Shown here: in pieces, positions 45,126 through 60,570 of the stretch
Position numbering within the stretch: position 1 is the first letter of the stretch
Layout of the letters: the number at the start of each line of letters is the position of its first letter
Made by a program: the position numbers and the translations under genes
Notes under the pieces: model-generated
The model's input: only the letters and a program-made list of their open reading frames with translations
The model's database searches: none
Told to the model about the DNA's origin: nothing
Origin: Rhodoferax antarcticus ANT.BR
Lineage (GTDB): Bacteria; Pseudomonadota; Gammaproteobacteria; Burkholderiales; Burkholderiaceae_C
Assembly (NCBI RefSeq): GCF_001938565.1
Contig: NZ_MSYM01000013.1
Coordinates: 373,496-437,495, forward strand
Direction of reading: 5' to 3'
Length of the DNA stretch: 64,000 bases

Positions 45126-46198
45126 GCAGGTTCCATGCGAACGTTGGTGGTCAATTGCTGCCTTTTGACGGGAAGAAGGTAGAGCCGACCAAATACCAAT
45201 GCGGCATTCGACACGTGCCAAGCTTGTTTGAGTTTCCCTGCGACGCCCCCTTGCTTTTTAGAAAGATCAATATTCTTGGAAATCTCAAAAAGCTTTTCCA
45301 AACCTACCCGAAATTTGGGGTTATCAGTATCCAAGGCGATAGGAAAGACTTGCTTGGTGATTTGTGTGGTGATTCGGAAGACCTCAAAGTCATAAGACGC
45401 CGAGTCCAGGCCCATGGCCTCGTGAAGCATGGGGCGCGTATGGTCACGCACGAACATGGTTGCATACACAGCGAGCAGGAAAAATCGTACCCACAGCAAG
45501 TTGGGGCCGCGCAACAGATGTGGGTTAGCGCGCATGATCAGAGCAAATGATTCGCCATGACGGAATTCGTCGTTACACCAGCGCTCAAACCACCGGAAGA
45601 TTGGGTGAAATCGTTTTTCTGGGTGGCGTTCAAGCTGACGGTAAATGGTGATGTAGCGAGCGTAGCCAATTTTTTCTGATAGATAAGTCGCGTACAAAAT
45701 GTATTTGGGTTTGAAGAAGGTGTAGGCCTTTTCCCGCTTCAAGTTTCCCAGATCAATGCCAAGATCAAAATCACGCAATGACTGATTGATAAAACCGGCG
45801 TGACGCGATTCATCTCGCGCCATATAGGTCATCAGTTGCTTCAGATCCGGATTAGTGATGTTCTTGCGTATTTCGTTGTAAAGGATGCAACCTGAGTACT
45901 CGGAAGTCAGGGAACTCACCAAGAAGTCGATGAATTCCTGGCGCATCTCTTTGGATAAAAGCGGCATGGTCCGCGCGAACTCTTCAGCAAAAGCAGCATC
46001 ACGCTGGAAGTGGTCGTGATTGTTGTCACCTTCATACTCGCGCATCATGATGTCCCACTCTTGGCGTAGCGGTTCAATGTTAATGCGATCGATCGCAGCG
46101 AAATCAGTGGTGTAAAACCTGGGGCTGAGCATGCTGCTCTGCACAGCTTTTTTATTGGCGTCTTTTGCTGTCTCGATGGTTTGTACGACTGTGTTCAT
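45119..46198 (-). CDS. acsF: Oxygen-dependent Mg-protoporphyrin IX monomethyl ester cyclase
   Basis: A 359-residue di-iron protein that forms ring E of bacteriochlorophyll using O2. Iron-ligand motifs are [13 protein letters not shown] and [13 protein letters not shown], with the upstream [10 protein letters not shown] region supplying the other carboxylates. [14 protein letters not shown] is the family N-terminus. ATG 46198 is chosen; the extension to 46264 is not conserved. It sits within puh genes, as in several betaproteobacteria. BchE, the anaerobic counterpart, is not seen in the window. Confidence 0.95.
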   Translation of the reverse strand: MNTVVQTIETAKDANKKAVQSSMLSPRFYTTDFAAIDRINIEPLRQEWDIMMREYEGDNNHDHFQRDAAFAEEFARTMPLLSKEMRQEFIDFLVSSLTSEYSGCILYNEIRKNITNPDLKQLMTYMARDESRHAGFINQSLRDFDLGIDLGNLKREKAYTFFKPKYILYATYLSEKIGYARYITIYRQLERHPEKRFHPIFRWFERWCNDEFRHGESFALIMRANPHLLRGPNLLWVRFFLLAVYATMFVRDHTRPMLHEAMGLDSASYDFEVFRITTQITKQVFPIALDTDNPKFRVGLEKLFEISKNIDLSKKQGGVAGKLKQAWHVSNAALVFGRLYLLPVKRQQLTTNVRMEPAW

Positions 46199-46217
46199 AG
46201 TGTGTGCCCAGGATTGC

Positions 46218-46664
46218 TTACTTTTTTTTGAACTGCCGAAATATAGCTGAATTGGTCGGTCCAAAGGATTCGAGGTCTATTCGTTGCGATGTACTGGGGT
46301 CTGTCAGAGTGAGCCTGCCATCCGTGCGGGCAAGCACCACAAAAGGAGCCTCTGAACCTATGCCGCGCACCCTTCGCTCACGCGCCAACGCACGAAGAGT
46401 TCCACGTAAAAAGCCTTGTTCACCCTTGAAAACCGCTACTTCTTTGCTATCAGAAAAGTCTCGTGCCGAAATATTGCCCTCAGGCGTATCGACAAAAACC
46501 AGTGCCCGCTCCCAAAGCACGGGCGCGTCAGGGACTGTCCAACCTAGCCCTTGAAACCGGGCGAACGCCACCAACGCTAAGACCAAGATTAAAAAGCCGA
46601 TCAAGACGCTGATGGGCTTGTTGATCGGCGGGCGTTTAATTTTGGGCGCCTTGGCTTCAATCAT
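46218..46664 (-). CDS. puhC: Photosynthetic complex assembly protein PuhC
   Basis: A 148-residue protein with one N-terminal transmembrane helix (about residues 18-37, [18 protein letters not shown]) and a periplasmic domain. [21 protein letters not shown] and [21 protein letters not shown] are typical of PuhC, required for reorganisation of the reaction centre-LH1 complex in Rhodobacter. It overlaps puhB by 4 bases. Confidence 0.9.
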   Translation of the reverse strand: MIEAKAPKIKRPPINKPISVLIGFLILVLALVAFARFQGLGWTVPDAPVLWERALVFVDTPEGNISARDFSDSKEVAVFKGEQGFLRGTLRALARERRVRGIGSEAPFVVLARTDGRLTLTDPSTSQRIDLESFGPTNSAIFRQFKKK

Positions 46665-47323
46665 GCGGGTTGACCTTGTTGTTCTGCTTGAGTTTCGCGA
46701 GGTTCATAAGCGGCTTCACGTTGCCTTTTATCGAACTGGTTCACCTGCTGCCATGCGGATAACAAAATGCTGCTCACCTTGTCAACTTGTGCGATGCACC
46801 GCAGTGCGGGCTCTGGTTGCCCCACTTTCCAAGGTCTTGCATGCGGCCACAGGTGCAGCCAGGCAATGCGATCAGTGGGGTATAGGCTAAGAGCAAGGTC
46901 TCCAGAGCCGCCCTTGTAGTTTTTAATAGATGCACTTGCAATGCGCTGATGCGGCAAGTTAAAGGTTAGCGTCAAAACAATGCCTATACGCATGATCACA
47001 CGCTTGTCCGTAATGGTGTACATCGTGGTTTTGGTTGAAAACCAGACCACTGCACCCAGCATGCTGAGCGCCAATGCGGCTATCAGCGAGCTTTTGACCA
47101 AAGCAGTGAAGATCTCACTGCTGGTTACGCCGTCGTTGACCAAGAAAATCCATTCCAGCGCAATCAAGCATAAGAAATAGATGCCTATTTTTCGCAGATG
47201 GAAAGCCTGTATAGCCAGGATAGACCAGCTAGGTGCACCTTGCCACAATATTTTTTCGTCCGAGGGCAAGAGTTCGGGCAGTCCAGGTGCTGCCTCGAAC
47301 TCGTGCTCATGGGTTGCCTTCAC
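46661..47323 (-). CDS. puhB: Photosynthetic complex assembly protein PuhB
   Basis: A 220-residue membrane protein with about three helices and a bacterial PH-like (bPH_2/DUF3239-like) domain (YTITDKRVIMRIGIVLTLTFNLPHQRIASASI). LPELLPSDEKILWQGAPSW is the usual N-terminus. PuhB aids reaction-centre assembly. The start is GTG 47323 within the puhA stop (GTGA), showing tight coupling. The C-terminal tail is rich in Gln and Glu. Confidence 0.9.
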   Translation of the reverse strand: MKATHEHEFEAAPGLPELLPSDEKILWQGAPSWSILAIQAFHLRKIGIYFLCLIALEWIFLVNDGVTSSEIFTALVKSSLIAALALSMLGAVVWFSTKTTMYTITDKRVIMRIGIVLTLTFNLPHQRIASASIKNYKGGSGDLALSLYPTDRIAWLHLWPHARPWKVGQPEPALRCIAQVDKVSSILLSAWQQVNQFDKRQREAAYEPRETQAEQQGQPA

Positions 47324-48081
47324 AAGAGCGGTTCCGATCGGCTGGGATGCGCGTATAGCAGACCGGCTCCGAAATAACCCATGATCTTCTCTTCTTCAAG
47401 CAGCGTGATTTGTTCTGGGTTACGTGTTTTAGGCACATTGGCGAACTGATGCGACATCAGGGCGTTGACATGAACGCCCTTTTTGTTGATCCGAGCAAAG
47501 TTCATTGGGATCAAGATCCGGGTGCCCGTGTCCTTCAGCGCCACCTCAATGTAGCGGAAGATGGATTCCGATTGATCCACCCACATATCGCAAACTTCAC
47601 CCGCGCTCTCTTTGTCTGCACAAAGCACTTGCATACCCCGCGGATCAACGTTTTGCTTGGCAACGTTATATTCTTTGGCTACCCGCAGCGGAACAATCTT
47701 GGCCGTACCTTCATAGGTCAGGTCAGGTTCATCAGCACGCATAGCCCACCCACCAGGTCCGACGCCTGCCAAGAGCGGATCGCCTTTGGGGACAATGGTG
47801 CCGCTATTCCAGCGGCTCGTCGGTTCAAAAGAATACTCGCCGTCCGGACGCTGCGGATCGGGCGCCACCATGTCGGGCCCATGACGCATCTTGTAAGTTT
47901 TGGGTTGTACCAGAGGCCATCCCGTCGTGATAGGTCCATTGGGTCGGCCCGGGTCCATAGGGTAACCCTCGCGGTGCTGTTCACGCTGAAGGTAATAAAT
48001 CACCCCAGCAAAAAAAGCCCAGAAAACGTAAAGCACAAGCTGTGCAACGTCGAAAGATTTTGTAAAACCACCGAATTCCAT
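47320..48081 (-). CDS. puhA: Photosynthetic reaction centre H subunit
   Basis: A 253-residue subunit with one N-terminal transmembrane helix (VAQLVLYVFWAFFAGVIYYL) and a cytoplasmic PRC-barrel that caps the quinone sites. REQHREGYPMDP follows the helix as in other H subunits. VCDMWVDQSESIFRYIEV and GYFGAGLLYAHPSRSEPLL are typical. ATG 48081 has AAGGAG at good spacing. It is separated from pufLM, as in all purple bacteria. Confidence 0.96.
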   Translation of the reverse strand: MEFGGFTKSFDVAQLVLYVFWAFFAGVIYYLQREQHREGYPMDPGRPNGPITTGWPLVQPKTYKMRHGPDMVAPDPQRPDGEYSFEPTSRWNSGTIVPKGDPLLAGVGPGGWAMRADEPDLTYEGTAKIVPLRVAKEYNVAKQNVDPRGMQVLCADKESAGEVCDMWVDQSESIFRYIEVALKDTGTRILIPMNFARINKKGVHVNALMSHQFANVPKTRNPEQITLLEEEKIMGYFGAGLLYAHPSRSEPLL

Positions 48082-48101
48082 GGCTAACTCCTTCAAAAAA
48101 A

Positions 48102-49529
48102 TTATTGGGTGACCGAAACGATCTGACAAGAATCTGTACTGTGCTTCGCATACTTGACCAACGGCCCTATAGCAACCAGTGTGACGAACAATAAAAACAT
48201 CTCAACGTGATAAACAACACTGTAGCTTGTGGACGGCACCGCAAAGGCACTCCCCATCCAACCATTAGCTGTCCATTGTGTAACAAGGTCGCGCAAAGCA
48301 CCACCAAAAAACATGGAGAGGCCAGCAGCCATAGACTGCACTGCTCCCCAAGCCCCTAGTGCCAGTCCCACGTAGCCTCCACTTTCCATGCGCATAGCCG
48401 CAAACAGGGTCCCAACAGCGAATAGGCCACCGCCAAAACCAATGCCCATGGCGCCCATCCGGAACAGCCATCCTGCTTCCAACGGTGCAGAGAAAATAAC
48501 GGCAGAGAAAGAGGGTAAGCCCAGCATCAGACCAAACGCAGCAATCAAAAGCGGATCTACACCACGCGCCAGTTGGCGGCCTGCAAGCAAGAAACCGACT
48601 AAACCGCCACCGGCCAGCATGGCAGTAAGAGCGCTCGTAGCACCCACACTCAAATGCAAAATTTCACCACCGTACGGTTCAAGAATGATGTCTTGCATAT
48701 TGAAAGCCATGGTTCCCAGTCCGGTGGTCCACAGAAATCGCCTTGCGTTGGGCTTATTAATGAATGCTATCCAGACCTCTTTGAAGGAAGGGGTGATGAC
48801 TTTTTTTCTGTCAGCAGCGCGTTGTGGGTTTCTGCCTTCTTGTTTCCAAAGGGCAAAAGCGTTGACAAACAAAACGAACACGGCGGTTCCCTGGATCACC
48901 TGAACCAAGCGATTGGGGCTGAAATCGGCCAGTACAAAACTAAAAACTAAGCTGCCAGCGACCGCTCCCAGTAATAGCATGATGTACATCATGGCCACCA
49001 CGCGGGGGCGAGTTTCTTCGCTGGCCAAATCTGTGGCCAGAGCCAAACCTGCAGTTTGTGAAGTTTGTAAACCTGCGCCGACCATCAGGAATGCCATAGC
49101 GGCCACGCCTTGGGAAACCCACCACGGCAGTGGAATCTCACCTTGGCCAGAAAGCGCAAGCAGTGCAAAGGGCATAAACGCCAAGCCAAGAAACTGCATC
49201 AAGGTGCCGCCCCACATGAAGGGCACTCTCTTCCATCCAAAAGCTGACAGGTGTGTGTCTGATTGGTAACCAGTGATGGCCCGAAAGGGCGCGACCAAGA
49301 GAGGAAGCGCGAGCATCAAAGAAACCAAAGAAGCGGCCACACCCAGTTCAACGATCATGACCCGGTTGAGGGTGCCGATCAATAAAGCCGTGGTGACGCC
49401 CATCGTGACTTTGAACAACGAAAGACGAAGAAGGCGGGGCAGGGGAAGACCTGCGCTGGCGACATCCGCAAAAGGCAACCATTGCGCAGGAATGCGCTTG
49501 GCCAGGCTTTTGAAGGTGTTGGCTCTCAC
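48102..49529 (-). CDS. lhaA: LH1 assembly protein LhaA, BCD-family MFS transporter
   Basis: A 475-residue, 12-helix PucC-family protein. It is placed directly upstream of puhA, which identifies it as LhaA, needed for LH1 assembly. LPLPRLLRLSLFKVTMGVTTALLIGTLNRVMIVELGVA and FGWKRVPFMWGGTLMQFLG match PucC nearly block for block. GTG 49529 overlaps the bchM stop (GTGA) and aligns with the PucC start. Confidence 0.93.
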   Translation of the reverse strand: MRANTFKSLAKRIPAQWLPFADVASAGLPLPRLLRLSLFKVTMGVTTALLIGTLNRVMIVELGVAASLVSLMLALPLLVAPFRAITGYQSDTHLSAFGWKRVPFMWGGTLMQFLGLAFMPFALLALSGQGEIPLPWWVSQGVAAMAFLMVGAGLQTSQTAGLALATDLASEETRPRVVAMMYIMLLLGAVAGSLVFSFVLADFSPNRLVQVIQGTAVFVLFVNAFALWKQEGRNPQRAADRKKVITPSFKEVWIAFINKPNARRFLWTTGLGTMAFNMQDIILEPYGGEILHLSVGATSALTAMLAGGGLVGFLLAGRQLARGVDPLLIAAFGLMLGLPSFSAVIFSAPLEAGWLFRMGAMGIGFGGGLFAVGTLFAAMRMESGGYVGLALGAWGAVQSMAAGLSMFFGGALRDLVTQWTANGWMGSAFAVPSTSYSVVYHVEMFLLFVTLVAIGPLVKYAKHSTDSCQIVSVTQ

Positions 49530-50224
49530 GATTTCACCCACTCCATAGCCTGTGATTGGTAAAAACCGCTCGAAATACGCTGTGTGCGTGCTGAAGACCA
49601 TGGCGTCAGCGTAGCGTGCGTTTTCATGAGGGCAGAGATCTTTTCCTCGGCCATGGGTTCCAGCCAAGGCGCACGGTCACCCCTGGGGAAAATGCGACCA
49701 ATAGATATCATGAGCGACAGCAGTGGCGTGCGCGGTGCGAACGTGAAAAGTATAGAGGTAGACGTGCGCTCAGCCAGCTTGGACAGCGCGCTGACAGCGT
49801 CGTCGGTTTGGTAGTGAATGATCGAGTCCATGGCCACCACGTGGTCGAAACGCCCAAGCTCCGGATCCAACATGTCACCACTACGAAAGTCGATTTTGCT
49901 GGCGACCTCTGGTGCCAGGCGACTCCGCGCCAAATCTACCAAAGTGGGCGACAGGTCGATCGCAACCACTTCTGCTCCTCGGCGTGCCGCTTCGACGGAC
50001 AGAGCGCCAGTGCCACACCCAGCGTCCAGCAAACGCAACCCGTGCATGTCTTGAGGAAGCCAGGACAGCAGCGTGTTTCGCATGTTGTCCCGGCCTGCAC
50101 GAACTGTGGTCCTGACGCGGCCAAGCGGTGCGTCGGATGTCAACTTTTCCCAGGCAGAGACAGCCGTTCTATCGAAATAGGTTTCGATCTGACCGCGCCG
50201 CTCTTGGTAAGTGTTTTCGTTCAT
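49526..50224 (-). CDS. bchM: Mg-protoporphyrin IX O-methyltransferase
   Basis: A 232-residue class I SAM methyltransferase making Mg-protoporphyrin monomethyl ester. SAM loop LRLLDAGCGTGALSVEAARRG; N-terminal ETYFDRTAVSAWEKLTSDAPLGRVRTTVRAGR is the BchM hallmark; FTFAPRTPLLSLMISIGRIFPRGDRAPWLEP is also typical. The start ATG 50224 is 8 bases after bchL. In Rhodobacter it interacts with the BchH subunit, whose gene is close by. Confidence 0.95.
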   Translation of the reverse strand: MNENTYQERRGQIETYFDRTAVSAWEKLTSDAPLGRVRTTVRAGRDNMRNTLLSWLPQDMHGLRLLDAGCGTGALSVEAARRGAEVVAIDLSPTLVDLARSRLAPEVASKIDFRSGDMLDPELGRFDHVVAMDSIIHYQTDDAVSALSKLAERTSTSILFTFAPRTPLLSLMISIGRIFPRGDRAPWLEPMAEEKISALMKTHATLTPWSSARTQRISSGFYQSQAMEWVKS

Positions 50225-50232
50225 GGGTGTCT

Positions 50233-54929
<4,697 letters not shown>

Positions 54930-54936
54930 AGTTCGC

Positions 54937-56511
54937 TCAACGGCTGTAGTGTGCTTTTGCGTCATATAGTGTCTCCACCGTAATGGTACTCAGGCCATGT
55001 TCCATAGCGAAACGCTCCGTATTTCTGCGTGCTTTACCGCGTACAAAGAACGGTATTTTTCCAAGCTCTTTCTCAGCATCTGTGCTCCAGGCGGTCGCAG
55101 TTATTGGTGCAACCGCTGTGCTCGGGACCAGAATTTGATCACTTACCGATTTTTGAGGCGGTGGTGCTTCTGTTGGTTGAGCACGAACCGAGCCCAGGTG
55201 CGATGGGGCTACACCATCATGAAACTCAAAATCTTCCCGGAACATGCCCAGCAAATGCTCTTCCAGCCCCATCATCAGCGGGTGCACCCATGTGTCGAAT
55301 AAAACATTGGCACCCTCGAAACCCATCTGAGGCGCGTAACGCGCCGGATAGTCTTGGATATGCACAGGTGCAGAGATCACCGCACAAGGGATTCCCTGTC
55401 TTTTGGCAATATGGCGCTCCATCTGAGTGCCCAAAATCAACTCAGGGTGAAGGTTCTTGATTTGCTCTTCCACCAACAAATAGTCATCGGTGATCAGCGG
55501 CTCAACGTTGTACTTCTTGGCTGCATCCCTGACTTCACGTGCAAACTCCCGGCTGTACGTGCCCATGCCAACAACTTCAAACCCCATTTCTTCCGTGGCA
55601 AACCGGGCTGCAGCAACGACATGCGACGCATCTCCAAACAAAAACACACGTTTGCCAGTTAGGTAAGTTGAGTCAACTGATCTGGAGAACCACACCGAGC
55701 GGGCGTTCTTTTCGAGGTCAGGGGGAATCTCCACACCGGCCAAGGTGGCAACTTCTTGGATGAATTCACGCGTCGCGCTGACCCCAATGGGCATCACTCG
55801 GGTGTAGGGCTGATTGAATTGACGCTCCAACCAGAGTGCAGTGGTGTGTGCCACTTCCGGATACAGGACAACGTTGAAGTCGGCACGGGCCAAATTCTGA
55901 AGATCCTCTACCGACGCAGCCCAAGGCGCTGTCACTGCAACTTCTACGCCTAATGCCTGCAAGAGCTGAGAGATTTCGCGCACGTCGTCTCGGTGTCTGA
56001 AACCAAGTGCGGTAGGGCCCAAAATATTGCAGCAGGGCTTGTGCGGTGTTGCGGCCGCGCTCTTGTCTGGTGGCTTCACCAAATGCCTGGCGAGTTGGTA
56101 AAAAGTCTCTGAAGCGCCCCAGTTTTCTTTACGCTGGTAGGCAGGCAACTCCAGGGGAATCACCGGCACTGGCAAACCCAGCGCCAGGGCAAGCCCACCG
56201 GGATCATCCTGAATGAGCTCGGCCGTGCAAGAGGACCCAACCAAGACTGCCCGTGGCTTAAATCGATCAAAAGCACTTGCCACGGCGTCTTTGAACAGCT
56301 GCGCTGTGTCACCACCCAGATCCCTGGCCTGAAAAGTGGTGTAGGTCACCGGCGGCCGCCTGGGCAAGCGCTCAATCATGGTGAATAACAGATCCGCATA
56401 CGTATCGCCTTGCGGCGCATGCAGCACATAGTGAATATCCGTCATGGCCGTCGCCACACGCATTGCGCCCACGTGAGGTGGGCCTTCGTAAGTCCAGAGG
56501 GTAAGTTGCAT
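54937..56511 (-). CDS. bchB: Light-independent protochlorophyllide reductase subunit B
   Basis: A 524-residue NifK-like subunit. It starts [72 protein letters not shown], highly typical. The cluster region includes [15 protein letters not shown], and [12 protein letters not shown] is the P-loop-like segment of the family. The C-terminal DUF-type PCP_red domain is present ([28 protein letters not shown]). Substrate protochlorophyllide binds between BchN and BchB. Confidence 0.97.
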   Translation of the reverse strand: MQLTLWTYEGPPHVGAMRVATAMTDIHYVLHAPQGDTYADLLFTMIERLPRRPPVTYTTFQARDLGGDTAQLFKDAVASAFDRFKPRAVLVGSSCTAELIQDDPGGLALALGLPVPVIPLELPAYQRKENWGASETFYQLARHLVKPPDKSAAATPHKPCCNILGPTALGFRHRDDVREISQLLQALGVEVAVTAPWAASVEDLQNLARADFNVVLYPEVAHTTALWLERQFNQPYTRVMPIGVSATREFIQEVATLAGVEIPPDLEKNARSVWFSRSVDSTYLTGKRVFLFGDASHVVAAARFATEEMGFEVVGMGTYSREFAREVRDAAKKYNVEPLITDDYLLVEEQIKNLHPELILGTQMERHIAKRQGIPCAVISAPVHIQDYPARYAPQMGFEGANVLFDTWVHPLMMGLEEHLLGMFREDFEFHDGVAPSHLGSVRAQPTEAPPPQKSVSDQILVPSTAVAPITATAWSTDAEKELGKIPFFVRGKARRNTERFAMEHGLSTITVETLYDAKAHYSR

Positions 56512-56522
56512 GTGCGTGATGT

Positions 56523-58336
<1,814 letters not shown>

Positions 58337-58375
58337 GTGAACAAGTGGAGCAAGTGAGGGGAACTTCAGACATTC

Positions 58376-58404
58376 ACTGTAGCTCCTGACAGCGAAAGTG
58401 TCAA
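58376..58404 (-). promoter_or_regulatory. Promoter of the bchF operon
   Basis: On the - strand: TTGACA (58404-58399), 17-bp spacer, TACAGT (58381-58376). It predicts a start near 58369 and a leader of about 33 nt before bchF. Confidence 0.6.
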
Positions 58405-58416
58405 CATAACTTGACG
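58399..58416. promoter_or_regulatory. PpsR-like box upstream of bchF, one mismatch
   Basis: TGT-N12-ACG on the + strand, equal to CGT-N12-ACA on the - strand. Its ACA is again the end of the TTGACA -35 element. A further TGACA-N7-TGTCA inverted repeat (58387-58403) overlaps it. Confidence 0.5.
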
Positions 58417-58586
58417 TTCTTTATTTTTTTACATTGATTGGGTTTACCAGTAGAATGAATTGCAGGTAGCAGTTAAAACTTGCAGATCCACAGTTGCGAG
58501 CAAGGTTGCATGGAATCTCTTACCTCACGCATGTCCACGGGTGCGGTCAAATTGATTTTGGAGCGGATCGGTTTCAGCAGGAAATT

Positions 58587-59027
58587 ATGTCTTCAATTCA
58601 GGCTAGCTTAGGCCTTAGTGTTTTTGACTTTACGAGAGTTGAAGCTTTTGCTCAGTCCTGCTGGTGCCGGCAAGCACTAGGATTAGGGCAGGTGCAGGGT
58701 TTGCCGGGCGAAGGCTTACCGCTAGGTGAAATCTATCTAGATGAATTGGTGTGCGTCGGCCGTGTTTTGGGAAAGCAGTGGTCTTCTAACCAGATCGACT
58801 TGACCGAAGTAACGTTCGAAATCCATTGTTTGCAGCAGATTCTCTACCAATTCAGCCTGCAATTCATGCGACAAACCGCTTATAAGAGCAACGATTACCG
58901 AGTCATCTTCTTTGCGACACCCAAGCCGCGACATAGCTTTGCCATCGTTGTATTGGTCACTCAGGGTGCTGATTTGCTGTGTGGTTATTCCTGGTACCCA
59001 CCGCTCTTCGTGTTTCAACATGTTTAA
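58587..59027 (+). pseudogene. Shortened ppaA/aerR-like gene upstream of ppsR
   Basis: A 146-codon frame with AGGAA before ATG 58587. Residues 45-90 (GEIYLDELVCVGRVLGKQWSSNQIDLTEVTF) align with the helical region of the full PpaA at 25453-26289 (IFLDLIAPAARHLGLMWEQERTDFTQVTL), and RVIFFATPKPRH aligns without gaps with RIMLASAPGSQH, placing a His at the B12-ligand position. After that the likeness ends, and the frame stops ~30 residues later; about 100 residues of the B12 domain and ~50 N-terminal residues are missing. The ppaA-ppsR-bchF neighbourhood of Rhodobacter supports its identity. It may be inactive or a minimal regulator. Confidence 0.6.
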
Positions 59028-59106
59028 GAGTTGCAGTCTGTCAACGGAACACCCTAAGCTGAAAAAATATCGAACCGACGACATCAACCCACTTTGACGC
59101 GCCCAC

Positions 59107-60504
59107 ATGAAGCTAGGTAACTTGACCGAAGATGCTTTTACACGTTTGGTCCGTGCGGCATTCGATATTGCGTTCGTTCTTGACAAGGATGGTGTGATTG
59201 AAGATGTTTCGGTCCGTAAAGCGGAGTTACTGGCTTTAGGTTGCCAGTCTTGGGTGGGACGTTCCTGGGTTGACACCGTGACCAGCGACAGCCATATCAA
59301 AGTTAAGGAAATGCTTGCTGCATCACAAGATGACAATGAGGGCTTGCGCTGGCGTCAGGTTAGTCACGCCATAGATAAAGGTGCTGATGTACCCGTTCAA
59401 TACGCAGTGTTGCGCTTGGGTGATGGTGGCAGGTTTCTGGCGCTGGGTAGTGATATGGAAGCGATCGCAGTATTGCAAAGAAGGCTGATAGAGACGCAGC
59501 AATCGATCGAGCGAGACTATTTGCGTTTGCGTCACATCGAAACCAAGTACCGCATTCTGTTTGAAACCGGCAGCGAAGCCGTTTTGCTGGTTGATGGCTT
59601 AAGTTTCCGGGTGCTAGATGCGAATTCCAGTGCCCAGGTGTTCGTGAAGGACAGCAATAAAAAGCTCATTGGTCGCGACATCACAGACTGTTTCGAACCC
59701 GCATACAGGGATGAGATTCAATCTCTGTTGCGTATGGCCCACGCTACCGGTCGTGTGGAGACGTGCTGTGCCAGATTTGTCGGTGCTAGCGGCGACTGCA
59801 CCGTATCGGCATCCGTGTTCAGGCAGGAGAGTGGCCCGCATTTTCTGCTTCGTCTGCTGCCGCACGGCCTGGTGGCTAAGCCCACATCAGCAGCGAATCA
59901 AGAATTGCTTTTCAGTGAGGCGATGGAGCATTCTCCTGACGGGTTTGTGCTCACAGATAGGGCTGGCGTTATCAAGTCTGCCAATGCCGAAATGATGACC
60001 ATGCTGGGCGTCACCGCCATGTCGCAGTTGCACGGTCAACCTCTTGAGAATTGGCTGGTCCGTGGAGGCGTTGACTGGGGCGTGTTGCTGACCAATTTGC
60101 GCGCACAAACCGTTGTCAAGGATTTCTCGACGGAACTCAGGGTGATGGCGGGATCGACGATTGCGGTGGAGATTTCGGCACTCACGCTGAACACCGATCA
60201 AGCCTACTATGCTTTCTACATTCGCGACGTTGAACTCGCCCGGGTAAAAGAGACGCCCGTTGTCGGCGGCATGGTGAATTCGGTGGCAGAACTCTCCAAA
60301 CTGGTGGGCCGCATGCCGATGCGTGACATTGTGGGTGAAACGGTTGACATGATTGAAAAGATGTGTATTCAGTCTGCACTGGAAATGACCCGAAACAATC
60401 GGGCGTCCGCTGCCGAGATGCTCGGTTTGTCCCGGCAAAGTCTCTATGTCAAGCTTCGGCGGTTCGAAATGGTCAGTGACATGGAAGTCAGCAGCATTCA
60501 CTGA
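59107..60504 (+). CDS. ppsR: Photosynthesis repressor PpsR/CrtJ
   Basis: A 465-residue transcription factor. An N-terminal PAS-like domain (about residues 10-125), a Q-linker helix (RRLIETQQSIERDYLRL), two PAS domains (about 150-265 and 280-380) and a C-terminal Fis-type helix-turn-helix (ALEMTRNNRASAAEMLGLSRQSLYVKLRRF). Cys420, just before the helix-turn-helix (EKMCIQSALEM), matches the redox-active Cys of CrtJ/PpsR. It should repress crt, bch and puc genes when oxygen is high, through the TGT-N12-ACA boxes seen in this window. Confidence 0.95.
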   Translation: MKLGNLTEDAFTRLVRAAFDIAFVLDKDGVIEDVSVRKAELLALGCQSWVGRSWVDTVTSDSHIKVKEMLAASQDDNEGLRWRQVSHAIDKGADVPVQYAVLRLGDGGRFLALGSDMEAIAVLQRRLIETQQSIERDYLRLRHIETKYRILFETGSEAVLLVDGLSFRVLDANSSAQVFVKDSNKKLIGRDITDCFEPAYRDEIQSLLRMAHATGRVETCCARFVGASGDCTVSASVFRQESGPHFLLRLLPHGLVAKPTSAANQELLFSEAMEHSPDGFVLTDRAGVIKSANAEMMTMLGVTAMSQLHGQPLENWLVRGGVDWGVLLTNLRAQTVVKDFSTELRVMAGSTIAVEISALTLNTDQAYYAFYIRDVELARVKETPVVGGMVNSVAELSKLVGRMPMRDIVGETVDMIEKMCIQSALEMTRNNRASAAEMLGLSRQSLYVKLRRFEMVSDMEVSSIH

Positions 60505-60524
60505 TGACTATTTCGCCAGTAAAG

Positions 60525-60564
60525 TGTAAGTATTAGTTGACATATTTTTTGGGTAAGTCAAAAT
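60525..60564 (+). promoter_or_regulatory. bchG promoter with PpsR box
   Basis: TGT-N12-ACA (60525-60542) is a perfect PpsR box; its end is the TTGACA -35 (60537-60542). A 16-bp spacer leads to CAAAAT (60559-60564), a moderate -10. The predicted transcription start is at or next to the bchG ATG (60571), and no ribosome site precedes it. Confidence 0.7.
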
Positions 60565-60570
60565 CCCGGG

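Noticed and set aside
58737..59336. 200-codon minus-strand ORF over the ppsR start and the ppaA-like gene
   Set aside because: It is antisense to ppsR, whose PAS and helix-turn-helix domains are certain, and to the segment aligning with PpaA. It matches no family I know.
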